Shown piece after piece: positions 22,386-29,849 of a DNA stretch of 64,000 bases (position 1 is the first letter of the stretch; each line of letters begins with the position of its first letter). The notes below the pieces were generated by a model. The model was not told the DNA's origin. It ran no database searches and saw only the letters and a list, made by a program, of their open reading frames with translations. A program made the translations under genes and the position numbers. Origin of the DNA: a bacterium (GTDB lineage: Bacteria; Hydrothermota; Tepidihabitantia; Tepidihabitantales; Tepidihabitantaceae); assembly GCA_035505375.1 (NCBI GenBank), contig DATJQV010000025.1, positions 1-64,000 on the forward strand, read 5' to 3'.

Positions 22386-25226
22386 ATGGCTTCAGTATCA
22401 CGAAGACTGGCTGTTGGTACGAAAATCTCCGGCCGCTTCGAGGTGCTGGAGTTCTTGGGCGGCGGCGTTGATTCTGAAGTCTATCGGGTCCGTGACGCCG
22501 CGGCCCAAATGGTCTTGGCGCTCAAAGTTCTTCGAGAGGGCGCCGGCGGAGAGGCGGAAGAGCGTCTTAGTCGCGAGCATCACACCTTGAGCCGATTCGC
22601 CCATCCCCACATAGTAGGGGTGATTGACTTTGGCTCGCTAGACGGACGTCCCTACTTGACGGCGGAATTCGTCGACGGTCGGCCCATGAACCAGTATTTC
22701 GCCAAGGGATACACTCCGGCCCTGGAGGACGTGACCAAGCAGGTTCTTGAGGCGCTCGACGCCATCCACGCTCAGGGGCTCGTGCACTGCGACATCAAGC
22801 CGACGAACATACTTGTAAGTGACGTCGACGGTCGGCCGTTTGCCAAGCTCCTGGATTTCGGCTTCACAGATAGAACGGCCCTGAGCGGTTCGATGGAGGC
22901 ACGCGGCACTCTCGGCTATGCCGCACCCGAGGTGCTAAGGGGCATGGACTTCGACGCCCGCGCAGACCTCTATTCGTTCGGTGTTGTGCTATACGAAATC
23001 CTGACCAAAGAAGGACCTGGCGAGGCTCGCGACCTGCGCGACTGGCTGAGAGCCCAGTACTACTCACTTTTGAAGCTGCCGCGCAGTCTCGATCCGAACA
23101 TACCTGAGCGGTTCGAGCGTTTCGTGATGTCGCTTGTCCGTTTTGAGCCGGACCGTCGGCCGCCGTCGGCCGCTGCTGCAGTCCGCGAGTTGTCAGGTTC
23201 CGATCCACCAGCGTCGTCTGCAGGGGAACTCCCCAACGGTCCAAGCGAAGTGACGGACAGGCCACAACCGAGGCAAGAAGAACGACGCGAGCATCTCAGG
23301 GTCTTCTACGAGGTCGGCGAGTTCATCGGCAGGGGTTTGGAGAGGGACGACTTCTTCGAACACATCCTGGATTTAGTGATTGACGTCATCCGGGCCGAAC
23401 GCGGCCTCCTGTTCCTCGTGCAGAGAGGGAAACTCGTACTGGCCGCGGCGCGGAACGTCGACCACACGACCGTCGAGGACGCCACCGAGATTTCCCATTC
23501 GGTCTTGCGGAAGGTGAAACGGCAGGGCGAGATGGTCTTCAGCGCCGATGCCATGACCGACCCCCGCTTCAACAGCGCGAACAGCGTCATGCTCAACAAG
23601 ATCCGCTCGCTGCTCTGCGTGCCGCTTACCGTCGGCGACCGGGTTGTCGGCACCATCTACATCGACAGCCGGGTTACCGCGCACCTCTTTCTCGAAGAGG
23701 ACATGAGCCTGCTCGTGTCGGTGGCAAACCTCTTGGCCGCGACCATCGACAAGTCGGCGGCCTTCAAGAAGCTGCAGGAGGAGGTGTACGCACTGCGCGA
23801 GGACATGCTGGTGGATGCGGCCACCGGGTTCTTGATGGGCCGCTCCCGGGCGATGAAGGAAGTGTACCGGGTGATCGACCGAATCGCGCATTCAAGCTGC
23901 ACCGTGCTGCTGACCGGTGAGACCGGCACAGGCAAGGGCGTGCTTGCCCGGCTGATCCACGCGAAGAGCGAGCGCCGCGCCCAGGGGTTTATGTCGATCA
24001 ACTGCGGCGCGCTTCCGGAGAACCTGTTTGAGTCCGAGTTGTTCGGGCACGCCCGGGGCGCGTTCACCGGCGCGGTCAGGGACAAAGAAGGGCTGTTCGA
24101 GGCCGCGGTCGGCGGGACGGTATTCCTGGACGAAGTCAGCAACACGACCCTCGGCGTCCAGGCCAAACTGCTGCAGGTTCTCGATGAGAAAGTCACTCGC
24201 CGGGTCGGTGAGACCAAGCCGCGGCAGGTGGACGTCCGGCTCATCTGTGCGACAAACCGCGACATCCAACAAGAGGTACAGACCGGGCGGTTCCGCGAGG
24301 ACCTGTTCTACCGGATCAACGGCGTTACCATCAATGTCCCGGCTCTCCGCGAGCGCACGGGCGATGTAGAATTGCTGGCCACCTATTTCGTCAAACGCTA
24401 TGCCGGTCAGCTCAACAAGGCTGTGGACGGATTCGAAGACGCGGTGTTGGAATCGTTTGCCGGCTACGCATGGCCGGGCAACGTTCGCGAGCTGCAGAAC
24501 GTCGTCGAGCGCTCGGTCATAATGGCACAGAAGAATCTGATTACGACCGACGACGTGGGAACTCAGTTCTCTGAAGTCGAGAAGAGGCCTGACTCCGGCC
24601 GGGCGCAGCGGCGGCGCCTTGGGCGCGAAGAAGTTGTGAAAGCGCTATGCGAGACCGGTGGAAACGTAAGCCAAGCCGCTAATGTTCTCGCCATTCATCG
24701 CCGGCAGTTGCAGCGATTGATGGACCGCTACGGGATAGACCAAACGAACCCGGAATGGAGAACTGCTGCCTCTGTTCCGGCCGCTGGTGCTGCAGACACG
24801 GAGGTCGCTGCTATGGGGTCCGTGCTCACTAGGGAGGTCGTGATGAGAGCATTGGCCGCTGCCGACAATAACGTTTCCAGAGCGGCGCGAATGGTCGGCG
24901 TCCCCCGCAAGACGTTCCAGCGAGCATGTATGCGCCACGGCATCTATCCGCACCCAACCCCGGAGATCCTTGCAGCCAGTATGGAAGAGGCCAATCGCAT
25001 TGCAGCCCAGCGCACACAAGCAAAGCGCCGACAGCTAGAAGACGCTCTGGCAGCCACTAGCGGCAACGTCAGTCGCGCGGCAGAAATCTGTGGATACGCC
25101 CGGCCGTACTTCTACAAGCTAGTGCACAAGCACGGTCTAGATGTGAACGACCACCGCATTCTAGGTGCGACAAAGCGCCAAGTGTCACTAGCTGACGTAA
25201 CCTCCGATGGCCACCCTAGCAGATGA
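22386..25226 (+). CDS. Ser/Thr kinase - GAF - sigma54 AAA+ activator with three Fis-type HTH units
   Basis: A 946-residue soluble signalling protein. Residues about 17-270 are a Hanks-type kinase: glycine loop FLGGGVDSEVY, lysine in LALKVL, catalytic loop HCDIKPTN, DFG in LLDFGFTD, then APEVLRG. A GAF domain follows (about 300-465). The AAA+ domain has Walker A GETGTGKG (about 511), the sigma54-contacting GAFTGA loop (about 560), Walker B GGTVFLDEV and the arginine-finger region. Three Fis-type helix-turn-helix segments end the protein: ETGGNVSQAANVLAIHRRQL, ADNNVSRAARMVGVPRKTFQ and TSGNVSRAAEICGYARPYFY. It probably activates sigma54 promoters in response to phosphorylation or a GAF ligand. 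One C-terminal HTH is usual; three is odd. Confidence 0.92.
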   Translation: MASVSRRLAVGTKISGRFEVLEFLGGGVDSEVYRVRDAAAQMVLALKVLREGAGGEAEERLSREHHTLSRFAHPHIVGVIDFGSLDGRPYLTAEFVDGRPMNQYFAKGYTPALEDVTKQVLEALDAIHAQGLVHCDIKPTNILVSDVDGRPFAKLLDFGFTDRTALSGSMEARGTLGYAAPEVLRGMDFDARADLYSFGVVLYEILTKEGPGEARDLRDWLRAQYYSLLKLPRSLDPNIPERFERFVMSLVRFEPDRRPPSAAAAVRELSGSDPPASSAGELPNGPSEVTDRPQPRQEERREHLRVFYEVGEFIGRGLERDDFFEHILDLVIDVIRAERGLLFLVQRGKLVLAAARNVDHTTVEDATEISHSVLRKVKRQGEMVFSADAMTDPRFNSANSVMLNKIRSLLCVPLTVGDRVVGTIYIDSRVTAHLFLEEDMSLLVSVANLLAATIDKSAAFKKLQEEVYALREDMLVDAATGFLMGRSRAMKEVYRVIDRIAHSSCTVLLTGETGTGKGVLARLIHAKSERRAQGFMSINCGALPENLFESELFGHARGAFTGAVRDKEGLFEAAVGGTVFLDEVSNTTLGVQAKLLQVLDEKVTRRVGETKPRQVDVRLICATNRDIQQEVQTGRFREDLFYRINGVTINVPALRERTGDVELLATYFVKRYAGQLNKAVDGFEDAVLESFAGYAWPGNVRELQNVVERSVIMAQKNLITTDDVGTQFSEVEKRPDSGRAQRRRLGREEVVKALCETGGNVSQAANVLAIHRRQLQRLMDRYGIDQTNPEWRTAASVPAAGAADTEVAAMGSVLTREVVMRALAAADNNVSRAARMVGVPRKTFQRACMRHGIYPHPTPEILAASMEEANRIAAQRTQAKRRQLEDALAATSGNVSRAAEICGYARPYFYKLVHKHGLDVNDHRILGATKRQVSLADVTSDGHPSR

Positions 25227-25518
25227 TGCGACAGAGGCGTGGTATCGTGAGTGCTTGTGCTAGGCGAATCCAAGCTATCACGCTACTTTCGTGGCTCGAA
25301 GCCACCCAAGCGCATGCGGATGTCCAGCTTCGAGGAGTTGTCGCGCAACCGTCTATGGCCTTAATACATAATGACTTATGAGTGTATCCAATTCGCTAGT
25401 AACCGAATCGTCGCGCCTGACCAAGGAGGTTACACCGTGACGCAACTGTTTACTAACTCATTCCTTAGCTCTTTGTCGAGGAAAGCGGGCGTGGCACGTG
25501 TCGTGCATACCGGGAGGT
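25227..25518. other. Gap after the kinase gene with a possible leader ORF
   Basis: About 290 bp, lower in GC than its surroundings. AAGGAGG (25423-25429) lies 7 bp before a GTG at 25437 that opens a frame reading MTQLFTNSFLSSLSRK. That frame overlaps the next gene in another phase and turns Cys/Arg-rich, so I do not call it. Otherwise nothing recognised. Confidence 0.4.
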
Positions 25519-25767
25519 ATGACGAATGCCATGCATCGACTTGCTGCGATGACCGAGTCCGACTGTCCAGTGGATGTGCTGGAAGAGACCAACATCCTCG
25601 AAGACCAAGCATACTGCGCTCGCAACTCGGGCAAGTGGGTAGCTGTCGAACGAAGGAACAACCGGCCAATCTGCAGCGCACACGCGGACATGTTCGAAGT
25701 CGATGCCAGGGCCCAGAAGAGGGGCTACTTAGTAGGCGAGTACCGGCTGCTGAGAGTGCCGGAGTAG
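25519..25767 (+). CDS. Small hypothetical protein
   Basis: Up to 82 residues starting MTNAMHRLAAMTESDCPVDV, with a central CARNSGKWVAVERRNNRPIC segment and a charged C-terminus ending EYRLLRVPE. No recognised family. In-frame ATGs at 25519, 25531 and 25549 compete; GGGAGG at 25512 is too close to the first and best placed for the second. The gene lies in a patch of foreign-looking, partly decayed genes between the kinase and etf operons. It is followed after 43 bp by the retropepsin-like gene, which could be cotranscribed. The protein-like composition of the C-terminal half is the main support. Confidence 0.45.
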   Translation: MTNAMHRLAAMTESDCPVDVLEETNILEDQAYCARNSGKWVAVERRNNRPICSAHADMFEVDARAQKRGYLVGEYRLLRVPE

Positions 25768-25810
25768 TCCCTCCGCTACAACAACTCTGTCTGCTTGAGG
25801 GAGGCGAGTA

Positions 25811-26323
25811 ATGGGTCGCCTCCTTATGCGTTACGCTGACACCCTACGCCCGCTTGTCCCTGAGGTCCGACTGCTGCTGCCCACTCAGAGGTACATCCGT
25901 TACCCAGTGATCCCGGCACTTGTCGAACATGGCGAGCAGAAGCGGAATTGGGACTTGGTTGTTGACTCGGGGTCGGACTACTGCTACTTCAGGTCCGAGA
26001 TGGGCGACACGCTGTTCGGCAAGGGGAAGTGGCAGACCGGTAGCCCCAGGAAATTCCCGCGGCATGGCATCAGCGGGGTGCGAATTCTAGCCTTCTTTCA
26101 CGATTTGTCAATAACGCTGATAGACGCAGAGTTCCGGCGCCGGACGATCAAGGTGCCGGTCGGCATCTGCCAAACTACCTACGAGGAAATCGACGGCACA
26201 CGGACCGTTGTCGCAGACTTCGCGCACGGTCACGCCGGCCTGCTCGGCCAGGTCGGGTTCTTCAGCGAGTTCAAGGAAGTCACGTCCAACTACAACGCCG
26301 GTACGATTACCCTTGTGTGGTAG
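25811..26323 (+). CDS. Retropepsin-like aspartyl protease domain protein
   Basis: A 170-residue single-domain protein. The active-site motif is DLVVDSGSDYCYF (about residues 54-66), a DSGS variant of the DTGA motif of retroviral-type aspartic proteases. The expected second signature is GHAGLLGQVGFFSEFKEV (about 138-155), followed by NYNAGTITL, the usual terminal strand. Such bacterial proteins work as dimers, one aspartate per subunit. It starts at ATG after GGGAGGCGAG. No signal peptide is visible, so it is probably cytoplasmic. The substrate is unknown and activity is inferred from the motif alone. Confidence 0.7.
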   Translation: MGRLLMRYADTLRPLVPEVRLLLPTQRYIRYPVIPALVEHGEQKRNWDLVVDSGSDYCYFRSEMGDTLFGKGKWQTGSPRKFPRHGISGVRILAFFHDLSITLIDAEFRRRTIKVPVGICQTTYEEIDGTRTVVADFAHGHAGLLGQVGFFSEFKEVTSNYNAGTITLVW

Positions 26324-26451
26324 GGCATCATGGACAGTTGCCTGTTACGGAGCGATGTCAAGGCGCGGCATGACGAAACGGCTGGCAGCTTGCAGCTCAC
26401 AGCTTGCGGCCCGGACGAGGATGAGATTCGGATCGTCGAAGGAGGTAACAG

Positions 26452-26792
26452 GTGAGTGACAACGTTATGAGGTCGAATGGCGGGCGCGTGTCGCCATTCG
26501 AGCAGATTCGGCGGGTCAACGCGTCCGGCGCGGAGTTCTGGTCGAGCCGCGAGTTCGCCCAGGTGCTCGGCTATTCCGACTACCGGAACTTCGAGCAGGT
26601 CATTCAGAAGGCGCGGCTGGCCTGTTTCAACAGCGGGCAGAAGGTGGAGGATCATTTCGTTGACGTCACCGAATTGATCGAGATTGGCAAGGGCGGTCAA
26701 TGGGCAAAGTCATGCCCGAGAATATGCCCGCGGCTGAGAGCATCAAGGCAGTCGAATCGAAGAAACGAAAGGCGCTCAGGCGGAAAGGGTAG
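26452..26792 (+). pseudogene. dinD: dinD remnant with internal deletion and frameshift
   Basis: The first 80 codons (GTG start after GGAGG) match the N-terminus of DNA-damage-inducible protein D: SPFEQIRRVNASGAEFWSSR, then VLGYSDYRNFEQVIQKARLA and VDVTELIEIGKG. Intact DinD continues for about 190 more residues. Here the frame instead joins, one base out of phase at about 26699, a stretch encoding MPENMPAAESIKAVESKK that corresponds to the DinD C-terminus (MPE.LP..ESIK), ending at TAG 26790-26792. About 170 codons between are missing. So one deletion removed the core and shifted the frame. Confidence 0.78.
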
Positions 26793-26818
26793 CTTGTCGC
26801 AGGATCTCCGCCATTTCC

Positions 26819-26955
26819 GCCGCGGCATGACAAGACGGTCGGGCTCGCGGAGAGCTATGAACGATAAGCCCGGAACGATGAGCAACGGGCACCACGGGAT
26901 AGCAGGGCTGGTCAAGACGATGATGACAGCCGACGGCCTACAGCTTGCAGCCTGC
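26819..26955 (+). repeat. Dispersed repeat (GCATGACAAGACGGTCGG ... AGCTTGCAGCC)
   Basis: CGCGGCATGACAAGACGGTC (26821-26840) and GATGATGACAGCCGACGGCC (26919-26938) recur as one shorter copy at 27491-27550 (CGCGGCATGACAATACGGTC ... TGATGACAGCCGACGACTTG). A partial copy is at 26353 and the second half also appears in reverse at 4097-4135. Confidence 0.65.
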
Positions 26956-27003
26956 CCGTGTTGGACATGAGGTCGAGACGCGGCTAGAATGGCTTGACAC
27001 ACC

Positions 27004-27264
27004 ATGAAGCCGGTCAGGTTTTCGGGCCATGCACGCTTGGAGATTGTCCGGCGGGGCATTCCGTTTGAGGTCGTCGAGCGCGTGCTGAACAGCCCTGAGC
27101 AGGTCGTTCCCGAACACGGTGATCTGTTGGCCCGGCAGTCACGCATTGAGTTGGAGGGCAAGCAGTACCTGGTTCGCGTGGTTGTCGCCGAACGCTCGGA
27201 CGCGACTGTCGTTGTGACGGTGTATCGAACCAGCAAGATTGGCAAGTACTGGAGGTCGGAGTGA
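27004..27264 (+). CDS. DUF4258 protein, possible toxin
   Basis: An 86-residue protein beginning MKPVRFSGHARLEIVRRGIP with the DUF4258 layout: an N-terminal FSGHARLEIVRRGI helix, V-x-x-V-L in the middle, and strands LLARQSRIELEGKQYLVRVV and VVVTVYRTSKIGKYW. DUF4258 belongs to the RelE/HicA-like small-nuclease-fold neighbourhood and is commonly paired with DUF2283, as here. The stop overlaps the DUF2283 start by 4 bp (GTGA). A two-gene toxin-antitoxin or stress module is inferred from pairing; no catalytic residues are established. Confidence 0.75.
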   Translation: MKPVRFSGHARLEIVRRGIPFEVVERVLNSPEQVVPEHGDLLARQSRIELEGKQYLVRVVVAERSDATVVVTVYRTSKIGKYWRSE

Positions 27265-27458
27265 AAGTCACGTATGACCAGGAAGTGGATGTTCTGAGAG
27301 TTGTATTCAGCGGAGCGAAGATACAGGAGAGCGATGAGGACAAGCCCGGTGTCGTTCTGGATTATGACAAGGACGGCAACGTCGTAGGCATTGAGATTCT
27401 GAATGCCTCGAAGCGCGTGGAGAACCCCCGCTCAGTGGAGTACGCCGTCGCAGGCTGA
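27261..27458 (+). CDS. DUF2283 protein, possible antitoxin
   Basis: A 65-residue protein with the DUF2283 signature: VTYDQEVDVLRVVFSG at the start, then PGVVLDYDKDGNVVGIEILN and ASKRV. It begins at GTG within the stop of the DUF4258 gene, so translation is coupled. Family members are typically second genes of DUF4258/DUF2283 pairs. GGAGGTCGGA upstream supplies the ribosome-binding site. Confidence 0.82.
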   Translation: MKVTYDQEVDVLRVVFSGAKIQESDEDKPGVVLDYDKDGNVVGIEILNASKRVENPRSVEYAVAG

Positions 27459-27488
27459 ACGCTATCCCTTGGCCCTAATCAGGGCGCA

Positions 27489-27550
27489 TACCGCGGCATG
27501 ACAATACGGTCGGTCTGGTCGAGAGGTTGATGACAGCCGACGACTTGCGC
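27489..27550 (+). repeat. Second copy of the GCATGACAAGACGGTCGG repeat
   Basis: CGCGGCATGACAATACGGTC followed directly by GTCGAGAGGTTGATGACAGC. The two blocks are about 78 bp apart in the copy at 26819 and about 17 bp apart here. The remaining gap to the etf promoter (27551-27720) shows no gene. Confidence 0.6.
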
Positions 27551-27720
27551 GTCCACGTCCAGCCTTTGAGGTGAGCCGCCCTGCCGCATTTGGCGGCTCC
27601 CTCGCGATTGCCTCCGTTTCCCGCACGTGCACCTGTGATACCAGGGGACACCAGATTCCGGATTGCCGACTGTAGATTGGCAGAGGGAGATGCCGGAGTC
27701 GGATTCGGGTTCGCAGACTG

Positions 27721-27748
27721 TTGACCCGTCGAGGTTTTGGGATATGCT
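27721..27748 (+). promoter_or_regulatory. Promoter of the etf-hdr operon
   Basis: TTGACC (27721-27726), 16-bp spacer, TATGCT (27743-27748). Transcription would start near 27755, giving a leader of about 107 nt before etfB. Confidence 0.7.
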
Positions 27749-27800
27749 AGCAGTCCGCTTAACCTAACATATGATTATCCAGTCGCGGCGCGAGGCCTTG

Positions 27801-27817
27801 GGCTGCGGGGCGCAGCC
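27801..27817 (+). promoter_or_regulatory. Hairpin in the etfB leader
   Basis: GGCTGCG-GGG-CGCAGCC, a perfect 7-bp stem with a 3-nt loop, 44 bp before the etfB start. No U-tract follows, so it is more likely an mRNA-stability or regulatory hairpin than a terminator. Confidence 0.5.
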
Positions 27818-27861
27818 GGGGATTCACGTCGCGTCTTCCTTTCAGGAGATTGGAGGCTAGC

Positions 27862-28620
27862 GTGGAGATTGCGGTTTGCCTGAAGCGGGTCCCGGACACC
27901 GCTGAGGCCGACGTGAAGGTGGACGCAAGCGGCAAGGACATCGTCCGCGACAAGCTCGCGTTCACCATCAATGAGGCGGATAATTACGCGCTCGAAGAGG
28001 CGCTGCTCGCCAAGGAGAAGCACAACACCAATGTGACGCTCGTCTCGGTCGGCGCCAAGGAGTCGGAAGAGGTGCTGCGGATGGGCCTCGCCAAGGGCGC
28101 GACCGCGGCGGCGAGAATCGACAGCGCGGCGCTCGGGGAGACGGACGGGATCGGGACGGCGAAGGTGCTGGCTGCCTGGTTCAAGGACAAGAAGTTCGAC
28201 CTCATCGTCACCGGCGCCATCGCGTCGGACGACGGGAATTCGCAGGTCGGGCCGGCTTTGGCCGAACTGCTCGGCCTTCCGCACGCTGCCTACGTGACCA
28301 AGCTCGACATCCAGGCCGGGAAGATTGTGGTGAAGCGCGAGCTAGAGGGCGGGTTCCTTGAGGTGAAGGAACTGGCCATGCCCGCAGTCGTCACCATCCA
28401 GACCGGCGGGAACACCCCGCGCTACGCCTCAATCATGGGCATCAAGCGGGCCGGGGCCAAGCCGATTGACCAGGCCGCGGCAGCCAAGCCCGAGGCGAGG
28501 ACATCGCTCATCAAGGTCTACGTGCCGGAGGTGGTAGGAGCGGCGCAGATGCTGGAAGGAACGCTGGACGAAAAGGCACTCAAGATGGCTCAGCTTCTGA
28601 AAGAGAAGGGAGCGGTCTGA
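27862..28620 (+). CDS. etfB: Electron transfer flavoprotein, beta subunit
   Basis: Cytoplasmic flavoprotein subunit, 252 residues from the GTG start, chosen because GGAGG lies 5 bp upstream and the family start MEIAVCLKRVPDTAEADVKV follows. Family motifs: NEADNYALEEALLAKEK, VTLVSVGAKESEEVLRMGLAKGA, FDLIVTGAIASDDGNSQVGP and LAMPAVVTIQTGGNTPRY. With EtfA it holds FAD and AMP or a second FAD. Downstream HdrA and MvhD suggest electrons pass between Etf and a heterodisulfide-reductase-like module, possibly by flavin-based bifurcation; the pairing with HdrA is inferred from gene order. Confidence 0.94.
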   Translation: MEIAVCLKRVPDTAEADVKVDASGKDIVRDKLAFTINEADNYALEEALLAKEKHNTNVTLVSVGAKESEEVLRMGLAKGATAAARIDSAALGETDGIGTAKVLAAWFKDKKFDLIVTGAIASDDGNSQVGPALAELLGLPHAAYVTKLDIQAGKIVVKRELEGGFLEVKELAMPAVVTIQTGGNTPRYASIMGIKRAGAKPIDQAAAAKPEARTSLIKVYVPEVVGAAQMLEGTLDEKALKMAQLLKEKGAV

Positions 28621-28819
28621 TGAGCGATTCCAGACAATTCAGAAGTCAGAAACCAGAAACCAGAATGCAGAATTCCGGACACGGAGTCTTACCACCAAGA
28701 CACAAAGACACAAAGGTCTGGGCATCGGACGAAGCAAGATGTGAGATGTCAGATGTCAGATGTCAGAAGTCCGGAGAGCTGTTAGCTGTTAGCTGTAAGC
28801 TGTGTGCGGGTGGTGCGTC
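28621..28819 (+). repeat. Phrase-repeat spacer between etfB and etfA
   Basis: Four different short-word families sit side by side: CAGAAACCAGAAACCAGAAT (28647-28666), ACCACCAAGACACAAAGACA (28691-28710), GATGTCAGATGTCAGATGTC (28745-28764) and AGCTGTTAGCTGTTAGCTGT (28777-28796). Together they fill nearly all of the 199 bp that split an otherwise tight operon. The stretch must be transcribed with the operon. Confidence 0.85.
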
Positions 28820-29779
28820 ATGAGCAGTATTCTCGTTCTGGTCGAGCATCGGCAGGGAGCGGTTCGGGATGTGACGTTCGAGATGCTGACCGCGGCCCGG
28901 AAGATGGGCGCGGGGAGCGTGGAGGCAGTGCTCCTGGCCGAGAACGATTCGCTGGCGGCGGCCGTGGCTCCGCACGCGAACAAGGTCGTCTGCGTTTCCG
29001 GCCCGGCGTTCAAGGATTTCAATTACGAGCCGTACCAGAAGGCGCTGGTGAAGCTGGTCGGCGAGAAGAAGCCGTCGGCAGTTCTGATTGCCAACTCGGC
29101 GTTCGGCACTGACCTCGGGCCGAGCCTGGCGGTTGCGTTGAACGCTGGACTCATCTCCGACGCGGTCGCGTTCACCAAGGCGGACAGTGGGTTCTCGGTT
29201 TCCCGAGGCATGTACGCGGGCAAGATTGTTGCAGACTGGGCAGTCGGTTCGGAGCCGGCAGTCATCATGGTCCGGCAATCGAACTTCAAGCCGGAGCCGG
29301 CGAGCCTCGGCGGCACCATCGAGAAGTGGGACGCAGGGGACGTTGTTTCCGGGGCCAAGACGAAGTTCATCAGCCTCGAGGAAGTGCCGACCACCGGGAT
29401 CGACATTACCAAGGCGACCGTCGTCGTCGGCATCGGCCGCGGCATCAAGGAAGCGAAGAACCTGCCGCTCGTGCAGGAGTTCGCCCAGGACATCGGCGCG
29501 GTGCTGGCCGCTTCGCGGCCCGTGGTTGATGCGGGCTGGCTCCCCAAGGAAGTTCAGGTCGGGTCATCGGGCAAGACCATCAAGCCGAAGCTCTACATCG
29601 CGCTCGGCATCTCAGGCGCGTTCCAGCACATCGCCGGGATGAAGGGCGCGGATACGATTATCGCCGTGAACAAGGACCCGAAGGCGCCGATATTCTCGGT
29701 CGCCCATTACGGCATCGTGGACGACCTGCACAAGGTCATCCCCGCGCTACGGCAGAAGGTTAAGGAGATGAAGGCATGA
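28820..29779 (+). CDS. etfA: Electron transfer flavoprotein, alpha subunit
   Basis: A 319-residue FAD-binding partner of EtfB. The start at 28820 gives MSSILVLVEHRQGAVRDVTF, the family N-terminus. The C-terminal FAD domain is well preserved: VVGIGRGIKEAKNLPLVQEF, GAVLAASRPVVDAGWLP, VGSSGKTIKPKLYIALGISG, AFQHIAGMKGADTIIAVNKD and PIFSVAHYGIVDDLHKVIPA. All key FAD contacts (R in ASRPVVD, SG in GISGAFQH, ND/NK in AVNKD) are present. It is followed after 70 bp, again repeat-containing, by hdrA. Confidence 0.94.
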   Translation: MSSILVLVEHRQGAVRDVTFEMLTAARKMGAGSVEAVLLAENDSLAAAVAPHANKVVCVSGPAFKDFNYEPYQKALVKLVGEKKPSAVLIANSAFGTDLGPSLAVALNAGLISDAVAFTKADSGFSVSRGMYAGKIVADWAVGSEPAVIMVRQSNFKPEPASLGGTIEKWDAGDVVSGAKTKFISLEEVPTTGIDITKATVVVGIGRGIKEAKNLPLVQEFAQDIGAVLAASRPVVDAGWLPKEVQVGSSGKTIKPKLYIALGISGAFQHIAGMKGADTIIAVNKDPKAPIFSVAHYGIVDDLHKVIPALRQKVKEMKA

Positions 29780-29801
29780 CCATGGTCCCGGATAGAGCAG
29801 A

Positions 29802-29840
29802 ATTCAGAAACCAGAAACAAGAAACCAGAATTCCGGGCGG
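29802..29840 (+). repeat. CAGAAACCAGAAACAAGAAACC word tract
   Basis: A shorter copy of the CAGAAACCAGAA family in the etfA-hdrA gap, flanked by GAATTC at each end like the 28.6-kb copy. It lies directly upstream of the hdrA ribosome-binding site. Confidence 0.7.
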
Positions 29841-29849
29841 GGAGTAGGA

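Noticed and set aside
25437-25811. Frame starting GTG 25437 after AAGGAGG
   Set aside because: Good ribosome-binding site, but after about 20 codons the product turns into Cys/Arg-rich non-protein-like sequence and overlaps a better frame. It may be a leader peptide; not called as a gene.
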